From contig PMCY01000235.1 in NCBI GenBank assembly GCA_003154255.1, forward strand, positions 232-7,664: a DNA stretch of 7,433 nucleotides, in the 5' to 3' direction. A program made the translations under genes and the position numbers. The notes beneath the pieces are model-generated. The model worked only from the letters and a program-made list of their open reading frames with translations. It ran no database searches and was not told the DNA's origin. The stretch is from Candidatus Aminicenantota bacterium. Its GTDB lineage: Bacteria; Acidobacteriota; Aminicenantia; Aminicenantales; UBA4085. Of this stretch, positions 1-6,536 are shown one piece after another; position 1 is the first letter of the stretch, and each line of letters starts with the position of its first letter.

Positions 1-222
1 GAAGGTCTTGGAGGCCTCCTGGACTTCCGTCAGGTTGCGGCTTTTCTTGAAGACTTCGAGGAATTTCTTCGATTGAACCGCCGCCGTCCGCAGGGCCCGA
101 CGCTTGAAAATGATGATCGTCCAGGAAAATACGGAGAAGAACAATAGGATGAGCAGGATGGCCTGGACCACGACGCTGGCGTTAAGAAGAAGCTTGATAA
201 TATTCATAATCGTTCGACTCAT
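1..222 (-). CDS. tolQ: TolQ/ExbB-family proton channel subunit, N-terminal part (cut by left edge)
   Basis: The first 74 codons of a minus-strand gene are visible and the rest lies off the left edge. The peptide begins MSRTIMNIIKLLLNAS, followed by a long hydrophobic stretch (about residues 12-39, with FFSVFSWTIIIFKRR at its end) and then a basic, charged segment with KKFLEVFKKSRNLTEV. This matches the N-terminus of TolQ, where a NILDLFLKAS-like start leads into the first membrane helix ending in SWAIII. TolQ is an inner-membrane protein of about 230 residues that works with TolR as a proton-driven motor for TolA and the Tol-Pal envelope system. ExbB is the close alternative, but the start pattern resembles TolQ more. 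The ATG at 222 aligns well with the known N-terminus; ATG 207 is an in-frame alternative. Neither has a clear Shine-Dalgarno sequence. The gene follows the helicase by 38 bases, so read-through transcription is plausible. Confidence 0.85.
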   Translation of the reverse strand, partial: MSRTIMNIIKLLLNASVVVQAILLILLFFSVFSWTIIIFKRRALRTAAVQSKKFLEVFKKSRNLTEVQEASKTF

Positions 223-261
223 TGTAGCACAGGAAGTTCGGAAAATTAAGCCGGCCCGGAT

Positions 262-2622
262 TTACTCGAGCAGGCGGCTGAGGATGACGAGAGCCACTTC
301 CTTGGCCTTCTCGCCGCTCTCGTTGGTCGGGCCGACGCAGGAGGGGCAGCCCTTGGCGCAGGGGCAGGCCCGGACGGTTTTGAGACAATAGTCGAGAAGC
401 TTCTTGTCCAGGTCGAACAGCGTCGGGCTGAGCCCGATTCCGCCGGGATAATTGTCGTAGATGAAAATGTTGGGCTCGAAATCCATCTCGGCATAGACCG
501 GACCCTGGAGCGGCAGGATCTTAGCCCGCAGGTCCCTGGGGGGAATGGATTCCCCGGTCGAGTTGTCGCCGATGGAGACGCCGATGTCGTGCAGATCGCA
601 CATGAGAAAGATCGGCGAGACATGGTGGAGGATGTAGGCCAGGCCGTAAAGGCCGTTGATCTTCTCCTCGGAGTCGAATTCCAGCGACTGCAGGAGGCTG
701 GACGGCACGGTCACCCAGTAGGCCGTGGTGTGCATCTCGTTCTGGGGCAGGCTGAGGTCGCCCGCGCCGACGTTTTCCATGGTGTGGAACTTGATCTTTT
801 TGAAGCCGACAACCTGGGTGGCGACATGGACTTCGCCGTGGCGGACGTCGAAGCGGTCCAAGCGGGCCTTGTCGAACTCGTCCAGGATCTTGATCTTGGT
901 GTAGTCGATGGCGTCCGTGTAATAGTCGATGTCCGTCTTCTTGACGTAGGCCTTGCGCTGGTCATAGTCCAGCTTCTCCACGAAGTACTGCTCGCCTTCG
1001 CAGATGTAGATGGCCTTTTCGTGCAAGGTGGTCAGAGCGGCGGTGAAGTCGACTTCGGCGATGATGCGGGCCGGCCCGGTGGTGTCGACGACGACGAAGT
1101 TGTCCGAGCTGATCGAGCGCAGGCTGACCCCGTCGGCCGGGTAGGCGTCCGATGTCCAGTACCACTTGTCCTTGGAATGGTGGACGAGCTTTTCGTCCTC
1201 CAGGAACTTGAGGATCTCGCCGATCTCGGCCCGCCCGAACGTCTCGCCGTCCCGGAAGGGCAGCTCGAATGCGGCGCACTCGATGTGGCTGATGAGGATG
1301 GTCAGGTTGTCGGGGTTGATGAGGGCCTTTTCGGGGATGCCGGAGAAGAAGTAATCGGGATTGTTGACGATGAACTGGTCCAGCGGGGCGCTGGAGGCGA
1401 CCAGCACGGCCGCCGAGGTCCCCGTCTTGCGGCCGGCCCGCCCGGCCCGCTGCCAGGTCGAGGCGATCGAGCCCGGATATCCGGCCAGGACGGCCACGTC
1501 CAGGGTGCCGATGTCGATGCCCAGCTCCAGGGCGTTGGTCGAGACGACGCCGAGGATGCGGCCCTCGCGCAGGCCCTTTTCGATCTCCCGGCGCTTGATG
1601 GGCAGATAGCCGCCGCGATAGCCGCGGATGAGCCCCTCGTCCTTGATCGACTTCTGGATGTCCTCCTTGAGGTAGGTCAGGAGGACTTCCGTCGTCAGCC
1701 GGCTCTGGGCGAAGACGATCGTCTGCAAGCCGTTCTTGAGAAAGACCGCGGCGATGCGGCGGCTCTCGTTGACATAGGAGCGCCGGATGCCCAGGTACTT
1801 GTTGACGATGGGCGGCGTGTAGAACACGAAATACTTGTCGCCCCGCGGAGCCCCGTTATTGTCTATGAGCGTCACCGGCGCCTCGATCATCTTGCCGGCC
1901 ATTTCGACCGGGTTGGCGATGGTCGCCGTGCAGAGGATGAACTGGGGCGTCGAGCCATAGAACTTGGCGATGCGCATCAGCCGGCGCAGAACGTTGGCCA
2001 GATGCGAGCCGAAGATGCCGCGGTAGTTGTGCAACTCGTCGATGACGATATAGTTCAGGTTCTCGAACAGCTTGATCCACTTGGTGTGGTGGGGCAGGAT
2101 GCCGCTGTGGAGCATGTCCGGGTTGGTCAGAACGATGTGGCCCCGGGCCCGGATGGCCTTGCGGGCGTCCTGGGGCGTGTCGCCGTCATAAGTGAAAATG
2201 CGGATTTCGCCGGGCAGCTTCCGGATCGTTTCATCCAGCTCGGCCCGCTGGTCGTTGGCCAGGGCCTTGGTCGGGAAGAGATAGAGGGCCCGGACCGAGG
2301 GGTTTTTGAGCAGGGCGTCGAGGATGGGCAGGTTGTAGCAAAGCGTCTTGCCGGAGGCGGTGGGGGTGACGACGACGGCGTTTTCGCCGCGTTGAACGGC
2401 TTCCCAGCAGGAATGCTGATGGGTGTACAGCCGCTCGAAGCCCTTCTCCTTGAGGACCTCGACCAGGGCGGGATGGACCTCGGCCGGGTAGTCGACGTAT
2501 TGCCCGTCCTGGGCGGGGATGTGTTTGATGGCCCGGAGCGAGTCGCTTTTAAGGGCCAGGTCGCGGATGATCTCGAGGGACTTGAGGAGGTTTTCCTGGC
2601 GGGCCATGGGATTCCGACCCAT
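262..2622 (-). CDS. mrfA: MrfA/YprA-family superfamily 2 DNA helicase with C-terminal four-cysteine DUF1998 region
   Basis: The 786-residue protein is an ATP-dependent SF2 helicase. Visible motifs in order are YTHQ near residue 66, Walker A TPTASGKT (86-93), Ia FPTKALANDQ (116-125), TNPDMLH (166-172), Walker B DELH (195-198), III TAT (232-234), IV IVFAQSR (302-308), V STNALELGID (361-370) and VI QRAGRAGR (391-398). The C-terminal DUF1998 part has DNYPGGIGLS (about 723-732) and a CPCAKGCPSC cluster (C753, C755, C759, C762), the expected metal ligands. Motif blocks, order and length agree closely with Bacillus subtilis MrfA (YprA, about 750 residues), which acts with the exonuclease MrfB in repair of mitomycin-type DNA damage; yeast Hrq1 is related. 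All catalytic motifs are intact. No mrfB is visible in this window. The ATG at 2622 is used, and ATG 2607 (MARQEN) is a possible start because neither has a strong ribosome site. It starts 49 bases after the receiver gene and is probably co-transcribed. Confidence 0.95.
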   Translation of the reverse strand: MGRNPMARQENLLKSLEIIRDLALKSDSLRAIKHIPAQDGQYVDYPAEVHPALVEVLKEKGFERLYTHQHSCWEAVQRGENAVVVTPTASGKTLCYNLPILDALLKNPSVRALYLFPTKALANDQRAELDETIRKLPGEIRIFTYDGDTPQDARKAIRARGHIVLTNPDMLHSGILPHHTKWIKLFENLNYIVIDELHNYRGIFGSHLANVLRRLMRIAKFYGSTPQFILCTATIANPVEMAGKMIEAPVTLIDNNGAPRGDKYFVFYTPPIVNKYLGIRRSYVNESRRIAAVFLKNGLQTIVFAQSRLTTEVLLTYLKEDIQKSIKDEGLIRGYRGGYLPIKRREIEKGLREGRILGVVSTNALELGIDIGTLDVAVLAGYPGSIASTWQRAGRAGRKTGTSAAVLVASSAPLDQFIVNNPDYFFSGIPEKALINPDNLTILISHIECAAFELPFRDGETFGRAEIGEILKFLEDEKLVHHSKDKWYWTSDAYPADGVSLRSISSDNFVVVDTTGPARIIAEVDFTAALTTLHEKAIYICEGEQYFVEKLDYDQRKAYVKKTDIDYYTDAIDYTKIKILDEFDKARLDRFDVRHGEVHVATQVVGFKKIKFHTMENVGAGDLSLPQNEMHTTAYWVTVPSSLLQSLEFDSEEKINGLYGLAYILHHVSPIFLMCDLHDIGVSIGDNSTGESIPPRDLRAKILPLQGPVYAEMDFEPNIFIYDNYPGGIGLSPTLFDLDKKLLDYCLKTVRACPCAKGCPSCVGPTNESGEKAKEVALVILSRLLE

Positions 2623-2649
2623 GCTAGCCTAGAAAAGAAGCCCCGTCAA

Positions 2650-2695
2650 ATCGCCGCGGCAATCGGGCCGGTCAAAGTCTGCAAGCCGCGGCGAT
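2650..2695. repeat. 11-bp perfect inverted repeat spanning the receiver stop codon
   Basis: ATCGCCGCGGC at 2650-2660 is the exact reverse complement of GCCGCGGCGAT at 2685-2695, with 24 bases between the arms. The arms flank the receiver stop codon at 2672-2674 and could form a GC-rich stem in the minus-strand transcript. No run of U follows the stem directly: the next bases read TTGACGGGG, and the T-rich patch is about 10 bases further on. It is therefore not a typical intrinsic terminator. It may be an attenuating or mRNA-stabilising hairpin, or chance in GC-rich DNA. Confidence 0.4.
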
Positions 2696-3046
2696 GGCTT
2701 TGAGGAGCTCTTCGAGGACGATGGGCTTGTCCAGGCAGGCGACCGGGCGGACGGGGCGGACGCGCTCCCGGAAGGCGTCGTCCTGCAGATAGCCGGTCAT
2801 GAATATGATCGGAACATCGCTGTGCGCCCGGATTCGGAGGGCGGCCTTGATCCCGTCGATTGGACCGGCCAGGTGATTATCCATCAGGACGACGTCGGGA
2901 TGGCCGCGCTCGGCGAGGGCCGCCGCGTCTTCGCCGGTGGCGGCTGTCCCGATGACCCGATAGCCCGCGCTTTGAAGCTTGCGGCGCAGGTCCAGGGCGA
3001 TGATGGCCTCGTCTTCGACGAGCAGGATGGACGGCTCACCCATCAT
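2672..3046 (-). CDS. Stand-alone CheY-like response regulator receiver
   Basis: The 124-residue protein is a single receiver (REC) domain with no output domain. The acidic pair E11/D12 (LVEDE), the phosphoacceptor D56 (DVVLMD), T84 (IFMTG) and K107 (CLDKP) are all present, so it should accept phosphate. The DGIKAA stretch after the phospho-site resembles receivers that partner HisKA_2-type kinases. The start ATG at 3046 overlaps the kinase stop as ATGA, and GGAGG at 3054-3058 lies 7 bases upstream. A second ATG follows immediately at 3043. A longer open frame runs upstream to 3397, but it is antisense-free overlap inside the kinase gene in another frame and does not look like protein. Its partner is almost certainly the upstream kinase. 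With no DNA-binding or enzymatic part, it must act by protein contact or as a phosphate relay; the final target is not visible here. Confidence 0.93.
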   Translation of the reverse strand: MMGEPSILLVEDEAIIALDLRRKLQSAGYRVIGTAATGEDAAALAERGHPDVVLMDNHLAGPIDGIKAALRIRAHSDVPIIFMTGYLQDDAFRERVRPVRPVACLDKPIVLEELLKAIAAACRL

Positions 3047-5361
3047 GTCCGGGCCTCCACGGGAAGGTCCGGCGCGGGGATCCGGATGCGGCAGGTGACG
3101 CCCCGGCCGGATTGGAAATCCACCCGGCCCTGGAGCTGGTGTTCGACGAGCATGAAGACGGTCTGCAGGCCAAGCGTCTGGCTGGCCCGGAAATCGAATC
3201 CGGGCGGCACGCCGATACCGTCGTCGGATAAGGTCAGCTCGATCTCCCCGGTTCCGGATTGGACAAGATGCAGCCGCACCCCGACTTCGCCGTTCTCCGG
3301 CAGGGCGTGTTTGAAGACGTTGGAAAAGAGCTCGGTGACGATCATGCCCAGGGGAATGGCCATGTCGACGGGGACTCGCAGCGGCTCCGCTTCGCACTCC
3401 AGCCTGAATAGACCGTCCGGCGGTCGGGAGGTTTTCATCAACAACGACGTCAGATCGATCAGGTAGTCGCGCATGTCGATGCGGGACAGGTCAGGGGACT
3501 CATATAATTTCTGGTGGACGAGGGCCATGGCCTTGATCCGGTCCTCAATGTCTCTGAGCGTCCGGGTCGTGGCTTCGTCGCCGCAGCTTTCGCCCCGCAG
3601 CGAAAGCATGGCGCTGATGACGTTCATGTTGTTCTTGGTGCGGTGGTAGATCTCCCGCAGCAGGATCTCCTTCTCCTGTAGAGACCGCCGGATCTGCTCC
3701 TCGGCTTTCTTGTGCTCGGTGATGTCTTTATCCACGCCGCGGTAGCCTTTGAGATTTCCCTGGCCGTCCAGAATCGGCACTCCATTGGTGAGGATGCAGA
3801 TCTTTTCGCCGGTCTTCGTTATATTCCAATTCTCCAGATCCTTGATGGGCGCTTTATGGGCCGCGATTTCAGCGAATATCGCCGCGATCCTGCGGGCTTC
3901 GTCGGGCGGCATGAAATCGAACGGCGTCTTCCCGATCACGCTTTCAGGGGGTGACCCAAAAAGGTCGAAGCCCTTCTGCGAACTGTAAGTGTAGACGCCA
4001 TTCTCGTCCACTTCCCACACCCAATCGGCCGTGCTGAACAGGATGTCTCTTAACCGCTCTTCATTCTCCTTCAGGGCCTGCTCCACCTGTTTGCGTTCGG
4101 TGATGTCGTGGTTGATGCCCACCAGGGCCGTGATTTTACCGCGACTATCGCGGACAGGGACTTTCGTCGTCAGATACCAGTGCAGCCGGCCTTCGCGGTC
4201 CACGGTCGGCTCTTCATAATCGATCAGCGGCCGGCCCGATTCAACGATCCGACGCTCATCCTCCATGTACCTGTCGGCCAGGGCGGGCTCGAAAAAATCC
4301 CGATCTGATTTTCCCACCACATCGTCCAGTCCCTGACGGCCTAAAAAGCGCCGGTGGGTGAGGTTGTTAAGTATGATGAGGCCTTGGGGGTCCTTGATGA
4401 AGACATTGTCCGGAAGATAGTCGATGAGCGTGCGCAGGATATTGCGCTCGGCCGCCAACGCAGCTTCGGCCCGTTTGCGTTCGGTGATATCGACGGCCGA
4501 ACTGAGGAGAATACGCTCTCCCTCGATCTCCACGATCTGGGCGGAAAAAAGAATCGTGATTTCCTCGCCGCCTTTGCGGACGCAAACGGCCTCGTGGTTG
4601 CGAACGGACCCCGTTGCCGCCAGCTTGCGGCGCATATCCTCGCGGGCGGCCGAGTTTTTCCAGCCCCCGTATTCGGCGGCGGTTTTCCCGAGGACCTCTT
4701 CCCGGCGAAAGCCCATCAAGGCCAGCCAGTTCTCGTTCACATCGAGGATCCGCCCGTCTTCGATGCCGGTCAGGGCCAGGGCCGAAGCGTTGGCCTGGAA
4801 CAAGGCAGCGAAGGTGGCCTCGGACGCCCGCAGGATTTCCTCGGCATGCTTGCGTTCGCTGATATCGATGAGGTCCGTGATCAGGTACAGAGGCCGGCCG
4901 TTTTCGTCCCGGCGCAGGGTCGAACCGAGGTCGACCCAAACCGCATGCCCATCCTTATGGATGAAGCGTTTCGTGAACCGGACCGATTCGGCTTTCCCGG
5001 ACAACAGCGCGTCGACGTTCTTTTGCGTTGTGTCGATGTCGTCCGGATGGGTAATATCCCTCCAGTTCCGTCCTTCGAGGGCCTTGATCGAATAACCCAG
5101 CATGTCGGCCATGGCTTTGTTGACCCGGACCGATCCGTCGGGCCGGGTCAGGGATTTTCCGATGACGGACTTTTCGAATGCATTCTGGAAGGCTTTTTCA
5201 CTCCCCCGCCAGCCCTTCTCCGCCCGTTTTTGTGCGGAAACAGCCGACCTCCGGCCGGGATTCGTCGGGGGGGCGGTTTTCCGAGTGGTTTTTTTTCGCG
5301 GCGATGCCGTTCCGCCTGCCGGCGCGGTGGAGATTCGTTTTATTGATGTTTTGGGTGCCAC
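3043..5361 (-). CDS. Soluble sensor histidine kinase: four PAS domains, HisKA_2, HATPase_c
   Basis: This 772-residue kinase has no signal peptide or membrane segment, so it should sense a cytoplasmic signal. Residues 1-45 are a Lys/Arg/Thr/Pro-rich, probably disordered tail. Four PAS domains follow at about 54-170, 178-295, 303-423 and 430-550, each ending in the usual linker (DISERK, DITERK, DITERK, DITEHK). The HisKA_2 part has EIYHRTKNN with phospho-acceptor H573. The ATPase part has the N box ELFSNVFKH (677-685), DDGIG (713-717) and TLGLQTVFMLVEHQL (729-743), so it should be active. Ligands of the PAS domains cannot be told from sequence; the third (FIKDPQG) resembles common small-molecule or redox-sensing PAS folds. 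The start is GTG at 5361, supported by GGAGG at 5370-5374 with an 8-base spacer. A strong promoter lies upstream. The stop codon overlaps the receiver start, indicating translational coupling. Confidence 0.95.
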   Translation of the reverse strand: MAPKTSIKRISTAPAGGTASPRKKTTRKTAPPTNPGRRSAVSAQKRAEKGWRGSEKAFQNAFEKSVIGKSLTRPDGSVRVNKAMADMLGYSIKALEGRNWRDITHPDDIDTTQKNVDALLSGKAESVRFTKRFIHKDGHAVWVDLGSTLRRDENGRPLYLITDLIDISERKHAEEILRASEATFAALFQANASALALTGIEDGRILDVNENWLALMGFRREEVLGKTAAEYGGWKNSAAREDMRRKLAATGSVRNHEAVCVRKGGEEITILFSAQIVEIEGERILLSSAVDITERKRAEAALAAERNILRTLIDYLPDNVFIKDPQGLIILNNLTHRRFLGRQGLDDVVGKSDRDFFEPALADRYMEDERRIVESGRPLIDYEEPTVDREGRLHWYLTTKVPVRDSRGKITALVGINHDITERKQVEQALKENEERLRDILFSTADWVWEVDENGVYTYSSQKGFDLFGSPPESVIGKTPFDFMPPDEARRIAAIFAEIAAHKAPIKDLENWNITKTGEKICILTNGVPILDGQGNLKGYRGVDKDITEHKKAEEQIRRSLQEKEILLREIYHRTKNNMNVISAMLSLRGESCGDEATTRTLRDIEDRIKAMALVHQKLYESPDLSRIDMRDYLIDLTSLLMKTSRPPDGLFRLECEAEPLRVPVDMAIPLGMIVTELFSNVFKHALPENGEVGVRLHLVQSGTGEIELTLSDDGIGVPPGFDFRASQTLGLQTVFMLVEHQLQGRVDFQSGRGVTCRIRIPAPDLPVEART
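3054..3058 (-). promoter_or_regulatory. Ribosome binding site of the receiver gene
   Basis: GGAGG on the minus strand lies 7 bases before ATG 3046, inside the last codons of the kinase. It supports the short 124-residue receiver over the longer open frame reaching 3397, and fits coupled translation through the ATGA overlap. Confidence 0.8.
3710..4866. repeat. Four copies of a 17-bp PAS-linker repeat inside the kinase gene
   Basis: Plus-strand copies are TTGTGCTCGGTGATGTC (3710-3726), TTGCGTTCGGTGATGTC (4091-4107), TTGCGTTCGGTGATATC (4475-4491) and TTGCGTTCGCTGATATC (4850-4866). They encode the DI(T/S)E(R/H)K linker on the minus strand. Spacings are 381, 384 and 375 bases, all multiples of three and about one PAS unit. 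This is coding repetition from PAS duplication under linker constraint, not a mobile or regulatory repeat. Confidence 0.8.
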
Positions 5362-5369
5362 CGTCTTTT

Positions 5370-5374
5370 CCTCC
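5370..5374 (-). promoter_or_regulatory. Ribosome binding site that supports the kinase GTG start
   Basis: GGAGG within GGGGAGGAAAAGACG stands 8 bases before GTG 5361. The spacing is near ideal and there is no comparable site at a nearby ATG, so the GTG start is well supported. Confidence 0.85.
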
Positions 5375-5427
5375 CCGGAAAAGCGATGCCGACGAACTCC
5401 GCAAGCGCTGTAAAAGGCTCTGTTATC

Positions 5428-5456
5428 AATTTATAGGTCTTTATACGGGATGTCAA
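5428..5456 (-). promoter_or_regulatory. Sigma70-like promoter for the kinase-receiver operon
   Basis: On the minus strand a consensus -35 TTGACA (5451-5456) is followed after 17 bases by TAAATT (5428-5433) as -10; TATAAA, overlapping it by a 2-base shift, is an alternative with a 15-base spacer. Transcription would start near 5421, giving a leader of about 60 bases before the GTG. The local AT-rich patch stands out from the GC-rich surroundings. It could drive the kinase, receiver, helicase and perhaps tolQ, since no clear terminator lies between them. Confidence 0.6.
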
Positions 5457-5557
5457 TCGGACCCATCCTCATCGATGCGGCTGCGAAGCGGTTTTCGGTC
5501 GTCAACAGGATGAAGGGCCAGCCGATTTCATCAACGAGACGCCGGTTGGGGTAGAAT

Positions 5558-5562
5558 AGGGG
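5558..5562 (+). promoter_or_regulatory. Ribosome binding site of the lipoprotein gene
   Basis: AGGGG lies 8 bases before ATG 5571 but only 2 bases before the in-frame ATG 5565. The spacing favours 5571 as the true start. A TAGAAT just upstream (5552-5557) resembles a -10 box, but no matching -35 is seen. Confidence 0.5.
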
Positions 5563-5570
5563 CCATGATA

Positions 5571-6521
5571 ATGCGTCGGGCCGCGCTATTCGCAGTTCTG
5601 GCCGCCGGGCTGGCTTTCGCTTCGGCGTACGGATGCCGGCAGACGCCGCCGCCGCGCCCGCCGGCGCCCGTCGATCTTGCCGCCCTCAAGCCCAAGTTCG
5701 AATTCCGCGGCCGCATACTTTTCCAATCCGACCTCAACGGCAACAACGAGATTTATCTTCTGACCAGGGACGGCCTGCGCAATCTGACCAACGACCCGGC
5801 CAGCGACGAGTTTCCCAAGTGGTCACCCGACGGACGGCGGATCGCCTTTTCCTCCAACCGCGGCGGCCGCTACCAGATCTACATCATGAACGAGGACGGG
5901 ACGGGAATCGTCCAGGCGACCCATTCGGAAAACGACGCCGGCGAACAGACCTGGTTTCCCGACGGCTCTAAAATTGCTTTTACCGAGTCCTGGCGGAGGA
6001 CGTTCGGCCGGTCCTATGTCATGGTCAGCCTGGACTTGGCCTCGGGTCGGACCGACAGGCTCATTCCCAAGTTCGTCGAATCGAACGCCCTGCCCGAATT
6101 CTCCCCGGACTCCCGTTGGCTCGGATTCACCGGAAAACGTCTGATCGGATGGGATGTCTTCGTCGCCGACCTGACGACGGGCGAATCCCGGCGCTTGACC
6201 GACGGAGGCGGGGCCTGCCGGCCCCATTTCTCGCCCGACGGGGCCAGGATCGCCTACGTATCCGGATCGGCCGACGGCAAGGGCGACATCTGGCTGATGA
6301 ACCCGGATGGAAGCGGGAAAGAACGCCTGACGGAGCGACCGGAAACCTGGGATTATTTCCCGGGCTGGTCGCCCGACGGAAAATACGTCGTCTTCAGCTC
6401 GGGCACGAAGCATTACCCGACGGAAGGCGTTTGGTCCCTGAATCTGGTCAAGGTGGGGACGAAGCGCGTCATTCCGCTTTTCTCCAGCGGAGCCCGGGAC
6501 GTTTTCCCGGACTGGCGCTAG
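5571..6521 (+). CDS. Putative lipoprotein with TolB-like PD40 beta-propeller
   Basis: The 316-residue protein starts MRRAALFAVLAAGLAFASAYGC, a basic then hydrophobic signal peptide ending at a likely lipid-attachment cysteine, C22. The lipobox AYGC is imperfect (Tyr at -2, Ala at -3). A Pro-rich spacer (TPPPRPPAP) follows, then a propeller made of PD40/WD40-like repeats. Their hallmark SPDG-type turns are at about 84-88 (WSPDG), 128-132 (WFPDG), 177-181 (FSPDS), 220-224 (FSPDG) and 266-270 (WSPDG), with a last partial one, FPDWR, at the C-terminus. Blade cores such as GRYQIYIMNEDGTG and GDIWLMNPDGSG are typical of TolB-like proteins. It is probably exported and membrane-anchored, acting by protein or ligand binding; no catalytic residues are seen. 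It lacks the TolB N-terminal domain, so it is not TolB itself, and its partner is unknown. ATG 5565 is an alternative start two codons upstream. Confidence 0.88.
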   Translation: MRRAALFAVLAAGLAFASAYGCRQTPPPRPPAPVDLAALKPKFEFRGRILFQSDLNGNNEIYLLTRDGLRNLTNDPASDEFPKWSPDGRRIAFSSNRGGRYQIYIMNEDGTGIVQATHSENDAGEQTWFPDGSKIAFTESWRRTFGRSYVMVSLDLASGRTDRLIPKFVESNALPEFSPDSRWLGFTGKRLIGWDVFVADLTTGESRRLTDGGGACRPHFSPDGARIAYVSGSADGKGDIWLMNPDGSGKERLTERPETWDYFPGWSPDGKYVVFSSGTKHYPTEGVWSLNLVKVGTKRVIPLFSSGARDVFPDWR

Positions 6522-6536
6522 CCGCGCGCCCGGCGC

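Larger units (their letters stand above)
5362..5564. other. Divergent intergenic region with kinase promoter and a start-less coding-like frame
   Basis: These 203 bases separate the minus-strand kinase from the plus-strand lipoprotein gene. They carry the kinase ribosome site and promoter on the left and the lipoprotein ribosome site on the right. On the minus strand, a frame ending in TAA at 5431-5433 reads LFYPNRRLVDEIGWPF from 5559 and continues to PIDIPYKDL. Its composition and third-base GC look coding, but there is no ATG or GTG before its middle. It could be the tail of a decayed gene or chance. A 34-codon plus-strand frame (5450-5554, MSIGPILIDA) competes for the same bases and has no ribosome site that I can see. 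I see no tRNA or terminator. Confidence 0.5.

Noticed and set aside
223..261. CCGGGCCGG palindrome followed by TTAATTTT between helicase and tolQ, as a terminator
   Set aside because: The palindrome is too short to form a stem with a loop, so it does not support a transcript end between the two genes.
2621..2649. Possible separate helicase promoter: TTGACG (2644-2649), 17 bases, TAGCAT (2621-2626), minus strand
   Set aside because: The -10 matches only 4 of 6 bases and overlaps the ATG at 2622. It would leave a leader of about 7 bases before ATG 2607. Too weak to claim, though it would favour the 2607 start if real.
589..2703. A 704-codon plus-strand open frame lying antisense to the helicase gene
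   Set aside because: It mirrors the helicase codons in GC-rich DNA. The product is a Val/Asp/Gly/Leu-rich string without recognisable domains, while the opposite strand encodes a complete helicase.
3047..3397. N-terminal extension of the receiver up to 3397
   Set aside because: It overlaps the kinase ATPase domain in another frame and reads as Arg/Pro/Gly-rich noise. The ATG at 3046 has a proper ribosome site and gives a standard receiver length.
4354..5346. A 330-codon plus-strand open frame antisense to the kinase
   Set aside because: Same GC-driven shadow effect. The minus strand here encodes clear PAS domains and the plus-strand product shows no domain.
5531..5746. 71-codon minus-strand open frame over the start of the lipoprotein gene
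   Set aside because: It is antisense to a well-supported signal peptide, has an Arg/Ala/Gly-rich product and no ribosome site.
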